A DNA stretch of 64,000 nucleotides from assembly GCA_963813415.1 (NCBI GenBank), contig CAWEYW010000005.1, positions 248,001 through 312,000 of the forward strand, in the 5' to 3' direction. Source of the stretch: CAIWHR01 sp963813415. Lineage in GTDB: Bacteria; Pseudomonadota; Gammaproteobacteria; Burkholderiales; Casimicrobiaceae. Numbering within the stretch: position 1 is the first letter of the stretch; the number at the start of each line of letters is the position of its first letter. Under the pieces are notes generated by a model that was not told where the DNA came from, searched no databases, and saw nothing but the letters and a program-made list of their open reading frames with translations. Shown piece after piece: positions 49,574-58,491 of the stretch. The translations under genes were made by a program, and so were the position numbers.

Positions 49574-51381
49574 CCGCGTTTCTCATCGAGTACATCGCGC
49601 CGCTGATGTTCCTCAGCCTGATCGTCGTCCTGCTGCTCGGCTATCCGGTTGCGTTCTCGCTCGCGGCGGTGGGCATCGCCTATGCACTGCTCGGCATCGA
49701 ACTCGGCCTGCTGACGCCATCTTTGGTGCAGGCCCTGCCCGAGCGCGTTTGGGGCGTGATGTCGAACGACACGCTGCTGGCGGTGCCGTTTTTCACGTTC
49801 ATGGGGCTGATCCTCGAGCGAAGCGGGATGGCGGAGGACCTGCTCGACACGATCGGCCAGCTGTTCGGTCCGCTGCGCGGCGGGCTCGCGTATGCGGTCA
49901 TCTTCGTGGGCGCCCTGCTGGCGGCGACGACGGGGGTCGTGGCGGCTTCGGTGATCTCGATGGGCCTCATCTCCCTGCCGATCATGCTGCGCTACGGCTA
50001 CGACCGACGGTTCGCCTCGGGGGTGATCGCCGCCTCCGGCACGCTCGCGCAGATCATCCCGCCGTCCCTCGTGCTGATCATCATGGCCGACCAGCTCGGG
50101 CGTTCGGTCGGCGACATGTACGCGGGCGCGTTCATTCCCGGGATCACCCTTGCGGGGATCTACTCCCTGTATGCGATCGGCGTCGCAGCGTTTCGTCCCA
50201 GCTGGGCACCTGCCCTCCCGCTCGAGGCCCGCACGCTGCGCGAGCCTGACGGCAGCACGGGTACGCGGTCCCTGCTCGTGCTGACCGTGATCGCCGTCAT
50301 CGGCGCCGTCGCGTTCGCCAAGCTCTATTACGCCCCCGACGCGCCGACGGACGAGCTGATCGTCGTGTCCACGAGTGTGGGCGCGGGCATCGCCTTTTTC
50401 GCCGCGGTGATCAACCGCCTGATCAAGGCGCACCTGTTGTCGCTGCTCGCGGAGCGGGTCGTCTTCGTGCTCATTCCGCCACTGGCGCTGATCTTCCTCG
50501 TGCTCGGCACGATCTTCCTCGGCGTGGCCACGCCGACCGAAGGCGGCGCGATGGGTGCGAGCGGCGCGCTCATCATGGCGCTCGTGCGCAACCGCCTGTC
50601 GTGGAAGCTCCTGCGGCAGGCAATGGACACCACCGCCAAGCTGTCCACGTTCGTGGTCTTCATCCTCGTGGGCGCGCGGGTGTTCAGCCTCACCTTCTAC
50701 GGCGTGAATGGTCACGTGTGGGTCGAGCACCTGCTGCTGCACCTGCCCGGCGGTCAGCTCGGCTTCCTGATCGTCGTGAACCTGCTGATCTTCTTCCTCG
50801 CGTTCTTCCTCGACTTCTTCGAGCTGTCGTTCATCATCATCCCGCTCGTGGGCCCTGTTGCGGAGAAGCTCGGGATCGATCTGATCTGGTTCGGCGTGCT
50901 GCTTGGCGTCAACATGCAGACGTCGTTCATGCACCCGCCGTTCGGGTTCGCGCTGTTCTATCTACGCAGTGTTGCACCGGCCAAGGATTACCTCGACAAG
51001 ATCACCGGCCGGTTGACCGCGCGCGTCACCACCGGGCAGATTTACTGGGGCGCCGTGCCCTTCGTGATCATCCAGGTGATCATGGTTAGCCTCGTGATCG
51101 TCTTTCCGCAGATGGTGATGGTCTACAAGGCGGGCGAGAGCAAGGTCGATCCCTCGAAAGTACAGATCATCCTGCCGCCCGACGAAATGCAGCAACAGCA
51201 AGAGTCGCCGCCGTCGTTCGGTGCGCCACCGGACCAGCCTGGCAATGCCCCGGCGGTTCCGACGCCGGACAGCGGGTCGACCGATCTGCTGCAGCAGCAG
51301 CTGGACTCGCAATCGCAGGATAACGCTGCCGCCCAGTCGCTCGAGGATCAGCTGAAGGCCGGAACCCCACCTCCGAAGTAG
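49570..51381 (+). CDS. TRAP transporter large permease subunit (DctM) with glutamine/proline-rich C-terminal tail
   Basis: This 603-residue protein overlaps dctQ by ATGA. It has 12 or more membrane segments with DctM motifs (VPFFTFMGLILERSGMAEDLL, SGTLAQIIPPSLVLIIMADQ, and LGVATPTEGGAMGASGAL). A loop of about 60 residues divides the halves. After the last membrane segment comes a hydrophilic tail of about 80 residues beginning near residue 525 and rich in Gln, Pro and Ser (PPDEMQQQQESPPSF, LLQQQLDSQSQD). The tail is unusual for DctM and its role is unknown. Confidence 0.93.
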   Translation: MTAFLIEYIAPLMFLSLIVVLLLGYPVAFSLAAVGIAYALLGIELGLLTPSLVQALPERVWGVMSNDTLLAVPFFTFMGLILERSGMAEDLLDTIGQLFGPLRGGLAYAVIFVGALLAATTGVVAASVISMGLISLPIMLRYGYDRRFASGVIAASGTLAQIIPPSLVLIIMADQLGRSVGDMYAGAFIPGITLAGIYSLYAIGVAAFRPSWAPALPLEARTLREPDGSTGTRSLLVLTVIAVIGAVAFAKLYYAPDAPTDELIVVSTSVGAGIAFFAAVINRLIKAHLLSLLAERVVFVLIPPLALIFLVLGTIFLGVATPTEGGAMGASGALIMALVRNRLSWKLLRQAMDTTAKLSTFVVFILVGARVFSLTFYGVNGHVWVEHLLLHLPGGQLGFLIVVNLLIFFLAFFLDFFELSFIIIPLVGPVAEKLGIDLIWFGVLLGVNMQTSFMHPPFGFALFYLRSVAPAKDYLDKITGRLTARVTTGQIYWGAVPFVIIQVIMVSLVIVFPQMVMVYKAGESKVDPSKVQIILPPDEMQQQQESPPSFGAPPDQPGNAPAVPTPDSGSTDLLQQQLDSQSQDNAAAQSLEDQLKAGTPPPK

Positions 51382-51439
51382 AGCAACGGCGCGTGCTGTG
51401 CAGGTCGGCTTCGGCCTTGTTGGTTCGCCTCGCCGACGA

Positions 51440-51469
51440 CAAAAAGCCCCGCACCTGCGGGGCTTTTTG
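51440..51469. terminator. Bidirectional terminator between the TRAP permease and receptor genes
   Basis: CAAAAAGCCCCGCA (51440-51453) pairs with its perfect complement at 51456-51469, leaving a very short loop. Runs of A and T flank a GC-rich stem, so it terminates transcripts in both directions between the convergent dctM and receptor genes. Confidence 0.9.
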
Positions 51470-51486
51470 CATGCAGCGCCGAATGC

Positions 51487-52590
51487 TTAGGACTTCTTGG
51501 CGCCACTGGTCTGAGTCGCCGAACCCATGAAGATGTCGAAATTCTGCTCGGCGACGCGGAACCACAGGATGTCCTCGTCGCGGAATTTCTTCCACGGCTC
51601 GTACACCTTCTTGAAGTTCGGATTCTTCGCCGAGGTTTCCTCGAACACTTCGTTCGCCGCTTTCCAGGAGGCCTGCATGATCTCGCGGGGGAACGGACGC
51701 AGCTGCACGCCATTCGCCACGAGTCGGCGCAGCGCCGCGGGATTCAGCGCGTCGTACTTGGCCATCATGTCCACGTTCGCCTCGTAGCACGCGGCTTCGA
51801 GGATCGCCTGATACTCCTTGGGCAGCTTGTCCCACGCGGCCTGGTTCACGAAGAGATCGAGCTCCGGGCCACCTTCCCACCAGCCGGGGTAGTAGTAGTA
51901 CTTGGCGACCTTGTACAGGCCGAGCTTCTCGTCGTCGTACGGCCCCACCCATTCCGCGGCATCGATGGTGCCCTTCTCCAGCGCCGGATAGATGTCGCCA
52001 CCGGCGATCTGCTGCGGCACCAGGCCGAGCTTCTGCAAGACGGCACCGGCGAAGCCGCCGATGCGCATCTTGAGGCCCTTCATGTCGTTCAGCGTCTTCA
52101 GCTCCTTGCGGAAAAAGCCGCCCATCTGCGCGCCGGTGTTGCCCGCCGGGAAGTTGATCATGTTGTACTGCTTGAAGAAGTCGCGCATGAGCTGCAGGCC
52201 GCCGCCGTGATACATCCACGCGTTCTGCTGGCGGCAGTTCATGCCGAACGGCACCGCGCAGGCGAACGCGAACGTCGGGTCCTTGCCGAAGAAGTAATAC
52301 GGCGCGGTGTGGCAGCACTCGACCGTCGCGTTCTGCACGGCATCCACGACCTGGAACGCGGGCACGATCTCACCGGCGGCAAACACCTGGATCTGGAACT
52401 TGCCTCCCGTCGCTGCCGCGACGCGCTTCGAGATGGTCTCGGCACCGCCATAGATGGTGTCGAGGCTCTTCGGAAAACTGGATGCGAGACGCCACTTGAT
52501 TTCCGGCGCCCCCTGCGCGAGCGCCGGCGTGGCGAGCGCGCCCGCCGCAACCCCGGCACCGGCAGTTTTCAGAAATGAACGACGTGACAT
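51487..52590 (-). CDS. TRAP transporter substrate-binding protein, TakP-like (copy 1)
   Basis: This 367-residue periplasmic receptor has a twin-arginine type signal, MSRRSFLKTAGAGVAAGA, cleaved after ALA. The mature protein is DctP/TakP-like: IKWRLASSFPKSLDTIYGG, IVPAFQVVDAVQNATVECCH, the substrate-arginine region GLKMRIGGFAGAVLQKLG near residue 165, and AAEWVGPYDDEKLGL near 205. TakP-type receptors bind 2-oxo acids. AGGAGG precedes the ATG at 52590. It lies 113 bases downstream of a close paralogue and converges with the permease genes. Confidence 0.93.
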   Translation of the reverse strand: MSRRSFLKTAGAGVAAGALATPALAQGAPEIKWRLASSFPKSLDTIYGGAETISKRVAAATGGKFQIQVFAAGEIVPAFQVVDAVQNATVECCHTAPYYFFGKDPTFAFACAVPFGMNCRQQNAWMYHGGGLQLMRDFFKQYNMINFPAGNTGAQMGGFFRKELKTLNDMKGLKMRIGGFAGAVLQKLGLVPQQIAGGDIYPALEKGTIDAAEWVGPYDDEKLGLYKVAKYYYYPGWWEGGPELDLFVNQAAWDKLPKEYQAILEAACYEANVDMMAKYDALNPAALRRLVANGVQLRPFPREIMQASWKAANEVFEETSAKNPNFKKVYEPWKKFRDEDILWFRVAEQNFDIFMGSATQTSGAKKS

Positions 52591-52703
52591 GACACTCTCC
52601 TCCTGGTTCTTCGTTGGGTGGTGGAACACATCGACGGTACAAGCTCAGCTCCTGCTGCAGCACTTCGGGATTGCGGCACGCGATCAGCGCCCCATGCGAA
52701 CGG

Positions 52704-53804
52704 TCATTTCTTGGCCGGGCGGCTCTGGCTCGCCGAGGCCATGTAGTTGTCGAAGTTCTGCTCGCAGACGCGGAACCAGAGGATCTCCTCGTCGCGGAAT
52801 TTCTTCCAGGGCTCGTAGACCTTCTTGAAGTTGGCGTTCTTGCTCGCGATGTCGTCGTATACCTCGTGCGCGGTCTTGTACGCGGCATCCATGATCGCCC
52901 GCGGGAACGGCCGCAGTTGCACGCCGTTCGCGATCAGCCGGCGCAGCGCGGCCGGATTGACGGTGTCGTACTTTGCCGTCATGTCCATGTTCGCTTCGGC
53001 GCACGCCGACTCGAGCGCCGCCTGGTAGTCCTTGGGCAGCGCGTCCCAGGCCTTCTGGTTGACGTACAAGTCGAGTTCGGGACCGCCTTCCCACCAGCCG
53101 GGGTAGTAGTAATACTTGGCGACCTTGTAGAGACCGAGCTTCTCGTCGTCGTACGGACCGACCCATTCGGCCGCATCGATCGTGCCCTTTTCGAGCGATG
53201 GGTAGATGTCGCCGCCGGCGATCTGTTGCGGCACGACGCCCAGGCGCGAGAGGATCGTCCCGGTGACCCCGGCCACCCGGAACTTGAGCCCCTTGAGGTC
53301 TTCCAGCGTCTTGATCTCCTTGCGGAAAAAGCCACCCATCTGCGCGCCTGTATTGCCGGCCGGGAAACTGATGATGTTGTACTGCTTGTAGAACTCGCGC
53401 ATGAGCTGCAGGCCGCCGCCGTGCAGCATCCAGGCGTTCTGCTGGCGCGTGTTCATGCCGAACGGGATCGCGCAGCCGATGGCGAACGTCGGGTCCTTGC
53501 CGAAGAAGTAGTACGGCGCCGTATGGCTGCAGTCGACGGTGCCGTTCTGTACCGCGTCGACGACCTGGAACGGCGGGACGATCTCACCGCCGGCGAAGAC
53601 CTGGATCTGGAACTTGTTGTTGGTCGCCGCAGCGACCCGTTTTGAAATCAGTTCGGCAGCGCCGAAGATGGTATCGAGGCTCTTGGGGAAGCTCGACGCG
53701 AGACGCCATTTGACCTCGGGGGCGTTCTGCGCGATGGCGGGTGTGGCCAGGGCGCCCGCCGCCAGTCCGGCGCCGGCGGTTTGAAGAAATTTACGACGCG
53801 ACAT
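52704..53804 (-). CDS. TRAP transporter substrate-binding protein, TakP-like (copy 2)
   Basis: This 366-residue receptor is a tandem paralogue of the next gene, alike along its whole length, including the twin-arginine signal MSRRKFLQTAGAGLAAGA, the GLKFRVAGVTGTILSRLG segment and the AAEWVGPYDDEKLGLYKVAKYYYYPGWW stretch. Differences cluster around the ligand region (RVAGVTG against RIGGFAG), which may mean different ligands for one permease. AAGGAG precedes the ATG at 53804. The 256 bases upstream hold the likely promoter; a TAGAAT hexamer lies at 53908-53903. Confidence 0.93.
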   Translation of the reverse strand: MSRRKFLQTAGAGLAAGALATPAIAQNAPEVKWRLASSFPKSLDTIFGAAELISKRVAAATNNKFQIQVFAGGEIVPPFQVVDAVQNGTVDCSHTAPYYFFGKDPTFAIGCAIPFGMNTRQQNAWMLHGGGLQLMREFYKQYNIISFPAGNTGAQMGGFFRKEIKTLEDLKGLKFRVAGVTGTILSRLGVVPQQIAGGDIYPSLEKGTIDAAEWVGPYDDEKLGLYKVAKYYYYPGWWEGGPELDLYVNQKAWDALPKDYQAALESACAEANMDMTAKYDTVNPAALRRLIANGVQLRPFPRAIMDAAYKTAHEVYDDIASKNANFKKVYEPWKKFRDEEILWFRVCEQNFDNYMASASQSRPAKK

Positions 53805-54060
53805 GATGCTCCTTGCGTTTGGTTGGAGAGGAACGCGCATCCGGCCGTGGCACGCAACGCGGCAACGGCAAGGCCAACGGAGCGGTCGGGTGCTTGGTGC
53901 GAATTCTAGCGGAATGCCCCGTCGAAGTGGGCCCACCGGCAGACGACGCGCTGAACCGGCACGCCGCAGAAGGCCTATGCACCACTGCGGCCGATCAAGG
54001 CAAATCGGGGCACGATCGCGCCGACACTGCCGCCGCGGCACGAAAGCGCGGGCCCGGCGT

Positions 54061-55713
54061 TCAGGCGAGCTTGCGTACCGCGGTGAACATCGCCCAGGCC
54101 CACCCGGCCTGGCGCTCGAACGTATGCGTGAAACGGATCAGATAACGGGCGTTGCCGGTGTCGAGCTCCACCATCCCGCCAGGCACGAACTTGTCGTCCG
54201 GACCGATGAGGCTGCGCTGCGACGAGCGGCGGTTCTCCGGGTGCGCCGGCAGATAGATGCCAAAAAAAGGCCGCTCGGCGCTGCGCTCGGCTTCGGTGGG
54301 TGCGAGCCAGTTGCGCAGCAGCACGCGCACGAGGCGGCGGGCGATGATCTCCACGCCCACGGTGGCCTCGTCGACCTGGTGCCGCTGCATGCGGCGCACC
54401 ACCGCGAGGGACCACGTCTCCGCTTCCTTCACGGCCAGCAGCTCGCCCAGCCGCGTGGGGGCTTCGCTGGAAGGTGCGGCGAGGCGACATCCGCTGTCAC
54501 TCCGATCGGACATCTTCCACGTCGAGCCCCGCACGCGCCGGGCAACCGACTCGGGATTCACGGTGGTGCTGACGAGCTGCGTGATCTCGTCGTAGCTCGT
54601 GCGTACCGCCGCAGTCCGGGCCGCCTCCGGTAATGGCGGAATCTCGGCGATCGCACGGCACAACGCGGGCAGGCCCACGACGACGCGCACCTCGGCGTCG
54701 GTCGCATAGCGCGGTGCGCGCGGGGCCATCGCGAGCGAGTCCGGTCCGAACAGCGACGCGAGGCGCATCAGCAGCAAGCGCTGCTCGCGGGCCGGCATCT
54801 CGCCGGGCTTGGTGGTGTCGTCATCCTGCTCGGGCAGCCAGCGCATCCGCTCGATCACGCGCTGGTAGACCGGACCCGCATCGAGGAAGAGCAATCGCCC
54901 ACCGGCGTGCGGCCGGTCGAGGCGCCGCAATCCCTGCGTGCCGGTGAGGTCGACGTAGAAGCTGGCACCGGTCCCGGGCGGCGGCACGAGGGCCAGCGAT
55001 GGCGCCCAATCCTCGAGCTGGCGCGCCACCCACTCGATCTGATCGGGGGTGAAGTTGCCGGAATCGAGGCGCATCAGGAGCAGCGTCTGCAGGTACTCCT
55101 GCTCGACGCACACACCGGGCCGCGAGAATGGCGCCGAGCCGAAGACGAGCTGCTCGCGTTGCCAGCCGCGCATGCGTGCGAACTCGTACAGCTCATGCAG
55201 CTCGCGCCACTGGGCCGGAATCCAGTGGCCGTAACGGAACAGCCGGAATTTCCCGTCGACACCCTTGTAGTGCGCAAGCCGGACGAGGACCCAGGGCAGG
55301 ATGGCGCGCCAGCGCTTGTTCTCGGCGTGTGGATAGCCGGCCTTCAACGCGGCCTGGTACGCGGCGGTGAAGGCCTTCACGAGATCGAATACCGCATGCC
55401 ACAGGCGCGATTCGACGCTGGAGCTCTTGGTATAGGTCGTCGTGTATTGCTGGGTGAGCTGCGCGAGTACCTGCTCGAGGCGCGCGTCGACCCGCAGCAG
55501 GGCTTCCACCTGCCCGACCGAGACGTCGCGGCGCTTGCCGGGAAACTGCGCGACGAGGTCGAGTGCCTCGCGCTGCATGGCCATCGTGTCGGTGGCCCCG
55601 AGCGTGGAAATCCAGCGCCCGGCAGTCTTCGCGTTGCGCAGCGGATCGCTGAACCCGCGAAACCAGTCGAACATCGGCTGCAGCATCGTGTGGGTGGCGG
55701 CCGATGGATGCAT
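54061..55713 (-). CDS. Conserved protein with a C-terminal PilZ-like domain (possible cyclic-di-GMP effector)
   Basis: This protein of up to 550 residues has a helical N-terminal part (residues 1-300). From about residue 385 comes a PilZ-like beta barrel: STWKMSDRSDSGCRLAAPS has the D-x-S-x-x-G-x-x-L motif of PilZ domains, then LGELLAVKE, WSLAVVRRMQRHQVDEATVGVEII. The usual upstream RxxxR motif is only weakly matched (ARRVRGSTW), so ligand binding is uncertain. It lies 8 bases after pmbA and is probably co-transcribed. The start may instead be one of two later ATGs (MLQPMFDWF). Confidence 0.65.
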   Translation of the reverse strand: MHPSAATHTMLQPMFDWFRGFSDPLRNAKTAGRWISTLGATDTMAMQREALDLVAQFPGKRRDVSVGQVEALLRVDARLEQVLAQLTQQYTTTYTKSSSVESRLWHAVFDLVKAFTAAYQAALKAGYPHAENKRWRAILPWVLVRLAHYKGVDGKFRLFRYGHWIPAQWRELHELYEFARMRGWQREQLVFGSAPFSRPGVCVEQEYLQTLLLMRLDSGNFTPDQIEWVARQLEDWAPSLALVPPPGTGASFYVDLTGTQGLRRLDRPHAGGRLLFLDAGPVYQRVIERMRWLPEQDDDTTKPGEMPAREQRLLLMRLASLFGPDSLAMAPRAPRYATDAEVRVVVGLPALCRAIAEIPPLPEAARTAAVRTSYDEITQLVSTTVNPESVARRVRGSTWKMSDRSDSGCRLAAPSSEAPTRLGELLAVKEAETWSLAVVRRMQRHQVDEATVGVEIIARRLVRVLLRNWLAPTEAERSAERPFFGIYLPAHPENRRSSQRSLIGPDDKFVPGGMVELDTGNARYLIRFTHTFERQAGWAWAMFTAVRKLA

Positions 55714-55721
55714 TGGCCGGA

Positions 55722-57083
55722 TCAGCGACCGGCCACAGTCATGCGACCAATCAGCACCGAGCCGACGTGGCGCGAGCCGCGCAGGTCGACGTCGTTGCCA
55801 ATCGCGACGATGTTGCGGTACATGTCCTTCAGATTACCCGCGATGGTGATTTCCTCCACCGGGTACGCGATCTCGCCGTTTTCGATCCAGAAACCGGCAA
55901 CGCCGCGCGAGAAGTCGCCCGTCACCGGGTTCACGCCCTGCCCGAGTTGCTCCGTGACCAACAAGCCGCGGCCCATGCGCCGCATGAGTCCGGCGAGGTC
56001 GTCGTTGCCATGGCTCACGACCAGATTGTGATTGCCGCCCGCATTCGCCGTCGTGGTCATGCCGAGCTTGCGCGCCGAGTAGCTGCTGAGGAAATAGCCC
56101 TCGACCACCCCATTGCGCACGATCTGCCTCGGCGCCGTCGCCACGCCTTCGTTGTCGAACGGCGCGCTGCCCCGTCCGCGCGGGATATGCGGGTCCTCGC
56201 GAATGGACACGTGCGGTGCGAACACTTCCTGGCCGATCGAGTCGAGCAGGAAGGACGACTTGCGATAGAGCGCGCCGCCGGAAAGGGCGCCGACGAAATA
56301 ACCGATGAGGTCGGCCGCTTCCGGCGCCTCGAACAGCACTGGACATTCCATGGTGCCGAGCTGGCGACCGTTGAGGCGCCGCGCCGTGCGCTCGCCCGCA
56401 ATGCGGCCGACTTCGCTCGCCGGCAACAGGTCGGCGGCCGCGCGCGCCGTCGTGTACCAGTAGTCACGCTGCATCGCGCCGCCCTCCTCGCCGATGACGG
56501 AGCAGTCGACGTGATGGCGCGAGTTGCGATAACCGTGCAGGAACCCGTTGCTGTTGGCGTAGACGAATTCGGATTCGCTGCGCGCCACCGTCGAGCCCTC
56601 GGTATTCGTCAGGCGGCGATCGACCGCGAGTGCTGCCGCTTCTGCTTCGCGGCCGATGGCCACCGCTTCATCGACCGTGACATCCCACGGGTGATACAGG
56701 TCGAGGTCCGGGAAGCTGCGCGCCAGGCGATCGGGGTCGGCGAGACCCGAGGCCGGATCCTCCGCGGTGTAGCGGGCAATCGTGAGCGCCTTGTCGACGG
56801 TGGACCGGATGGCATCGGCGGCAAAATCCGCGGTGCTGGCGTGACCGCGGCGGTGGCCGAGGTACACGGTCACGCCGATGCCCTTGTCGCGGTTATAGGC
56901 GATCGTCTCCACTTCGCCCTTGCGTACCGTGACGGAGAGCCCGACGGCCTGCGAGGCATCGGTTTCGGCGGCGGTGGCCCCGCCCGCGCGGGCCGCATCG
57001 AGCACGGCCTGCGCAACACGCTCGAGCTCGCTGGTCGCGAGAGGAAAGCGCTCGTCGGCAGCAGCGGGGTCCGTGGCGTGCAT
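55722..57083 (-). CDS. pmbA: Metalloprotease subunit PmbA (TldE)
   Basis: PmbA/TldE, with TldD, forms a heterodimeric metalloprotease that degrades unfolded peptides and processes microcin and CcdA. The 453-residue protein starts at the ATG at 57083. It shows an N-terminal TldD/E domain (LSVTVRKGEVETIAYNRDKG, VTVYLGHRRGHAS), and the C-terminal region with FDNEGVATAPRQIVRNGVVEG, GGNHNLVVSHG and GDFSRGVAGFWIENGEIAYPVEEITIAG. The E. coli protein is about the same length. It is divergent from darP, a standard neighbour. Confidence 0.94.
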   Translation of the reverse strand: MHATDPAAADERFPLATSELERVAQAVLDAARAGGATAAETDASQAVGLSVTVRKGEVETIAYNRDKGIGVTVYLGHRRGHASTADFAADAIRSTVDKALTIARYTAEDPASGLADPDRLARSFPDLDLYHPWDVTVDEAVAIGREAEAAALAVDRRLTNTEGSTVARSESEFVYANSNGFLHGYRNSRHHVDCSVIGEEGGAMQRDYWYTTARAAADLLPASEVGRIAGERTARRLNGRQLGTMECPVLFEAPEAADLIGYFVGALSGGALYRKSSFLLDSIGQEVFAPHVSIREDPHIPRGRGSAPFDNEGVATAPRQIVRNGVVEGYFLSSYSARKLGMTTTANAGGNHNLVVSHGNDDLAGLMRRMGRGLLVTEQLGQGVNPVTGDFSRGVAGFWIENGEIAYPVEEITIAGNLKDMYRNIVAIGNDVDLRGSRHVGSVLIGRMTVAGR

Positions 57084-57239
57084 TGTCGTGCGCCTGTCGC
57101 GGGACGGTTGGGAATCCTGTCGGCCTATGCTCATCTTCCACCATCTCACTGTTGTCGCCGCGGTATCGGATGATCGTCGCGGAGCGGTGGGCTATCATAG
57201 CAAACGACCCTCGCGTACCTTATCGGAAAGCCAGCCCTG

Positions 57240-57848
57240 TTGGCGCATGGCGATCCCCGTGAAGCAGTGTCCCGACCCGACGAACAGCAATCCCGGAAAC
57301 CTGTGCGCGACAACGTGCCGAGCACGTCCGACGCCGCGGACGAGCCGCTCTCCAAAACGCGACGCAAGGCGGCGATGCACGCCTTGCAGGATGTCGGGGA
57401 ACAGCTCGTCACGCTCGATCCGCGGCATTTCAACGCGCTGCTCGCCGACGTCGAGCTCCCGGAGCGCCTGCGCGATGCCATCGTGACCGCACGCGGCATC
57501 AATGCCCATGGCGGGCGCAAGCGCCAGCTCCAGTACGTCGGCAAGCTGATGCGCGAAGTGGATCCGGCGCCAATCGTGCACTGGCTGGATGCGCTGGCGC
57601 AGGGGCGGCACCATGATGCCGCCCGGCAGCACGCGCTGGAGCGCTGGCGCGACCGCCTGATGGATGAGCCCGACGCACTCGACTCCCTGGTGGCGCAGCA
57701 CCCGCACCTCGACCGGCCACAGCTGCGCTCGCTGATCGCCAAGGCGCGGGACGAGCGAGCCCGCGGTGCGCCGCCGCATGCCTACCGCGATCTCTTCCGC
57801 ACGCTCAAGCACGTGCTGGATGCCGCGGCCACTGACGCCGAAGACTGA
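57240..57848 (+). CDS. darP: Ribosome-associated protein DarP (YjgA, DUF615)
   Basis: DarP assists late 50S ribosome assembly. The 202-residue reading starts at a TTG and ends in a helical DUF615 domain: SKTRRKAAMHALQDVGEQL, AIVTARGINAHGGRKRQLQYVGKLMR, ALERWRDRLM and DRPQLRSLIAKARDE. The N-terminal 30 residues are poorly conserved, so a later GTG may be the real start. The pmbA-darP divergent pair is typical of beta- and gammaproteobacteria. Confidence 0.92.
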   Translation: MAHGDPREAVSRPDEQQSRKPVRDNVPSTSDAADEPLSKTRRKAAMHALQDVGEQLVTLDPRHFNALLADVELPERLRDAIVTARGINAHGGRKRQLQYVGKLMREVDPAPIVHWLDALAQGRHHDAARQHALERWRDRLMDEPDALDSLVAQHPHLDRPQLRSLIAKARDERARGAPPHAYRDLFRTLKHVLDAAATDAED

Positions 57849-57887
57849 GCAACGGCAGCCGGAAGCGCGGACACCCCCGATCACGTC

Positions 57888-58475
57888 ATGGACCCATCTT
57901 CGAACCCCTCCGCCGATGCGCTGCTGATCGGCCTCGTCTCGATCTCGGATCGGGCCTCCGCCGGCGTCTACCAGGACCAGGGCATCCCGGGCCTCGAGGA
58001 GTGGTTCGCGGCAGCGCTGCGCAGCCCCTGGTCGACGCAGACCCGGCTCATTCCGGATGAGCAGGCCGTGATCGAGCGTACGCTCATCGAACTCGTCGAT
58101 ACGGTGCGCTGCCATCTCGTGTTGACGACCGGAGGGACTGGTCCGGCGCCGCGCGATGTCACCCCGGAAGCGACCCTTGCTGTGGCGCACAAGGTGTTGC
58201 CGGGCTTCGGCGAGCAGATGCGCCAGGTGAGCCTCAGGTACGTCCCGACCGCCATCCTGTCGCGGCAGGTCGGCGTCATCCGCGGGCAGGCCCTCATCAT
58301 CAATCTGCCGGGCCAGCCGAAGGCGATCAAGGAGACACTCGACGGCATTTTCCCCGCCGTGCCGTATTGCATCGACCTGATCGGCGGCCCGTACATCGAG
58401 ACGCACGAAGAGGTGTGCAAGGCCTTCCGGCCGAAGTCGGCGCAACGTCCGCCGACAGGCGCTCGACCTGGCTGA
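57888..58475 (+). CDS. mogA: Molybdopterin adenylyltransferase
   Basis: MogA adenylylates molybdopterin before molybdenum insertion. The 195-residue protein has GLVSISDRASAGVYQDQGIP at the N-terminus, the LTTGGTGPAPRDVTPEAT motif near residue 80 and GQALIINLPGQPKAIKETL near 130. It follows darP by 39 bases on the same strand, a common order. Confidence 0.94.
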   Translation: MDPSSNPSADALLIGLVSISDRASAGVYQDQGIPGLEEWFAAALRSPWSTQTRLIPDEQAVIERTLIELVDTVRCHLVLTTGGTGPAPRDVTPEATLAVAHKVLPGFGEQMRQVSLRYVPTAILSRQVGVIRGQALIINLPGQPKAIKETLDGIFPAVPYCIDLIGGPYIETHEEVCKAFRPKSAQRPPTGARPG

Positions 58476-58491
58476 TTCGCCCGGCCCCACG

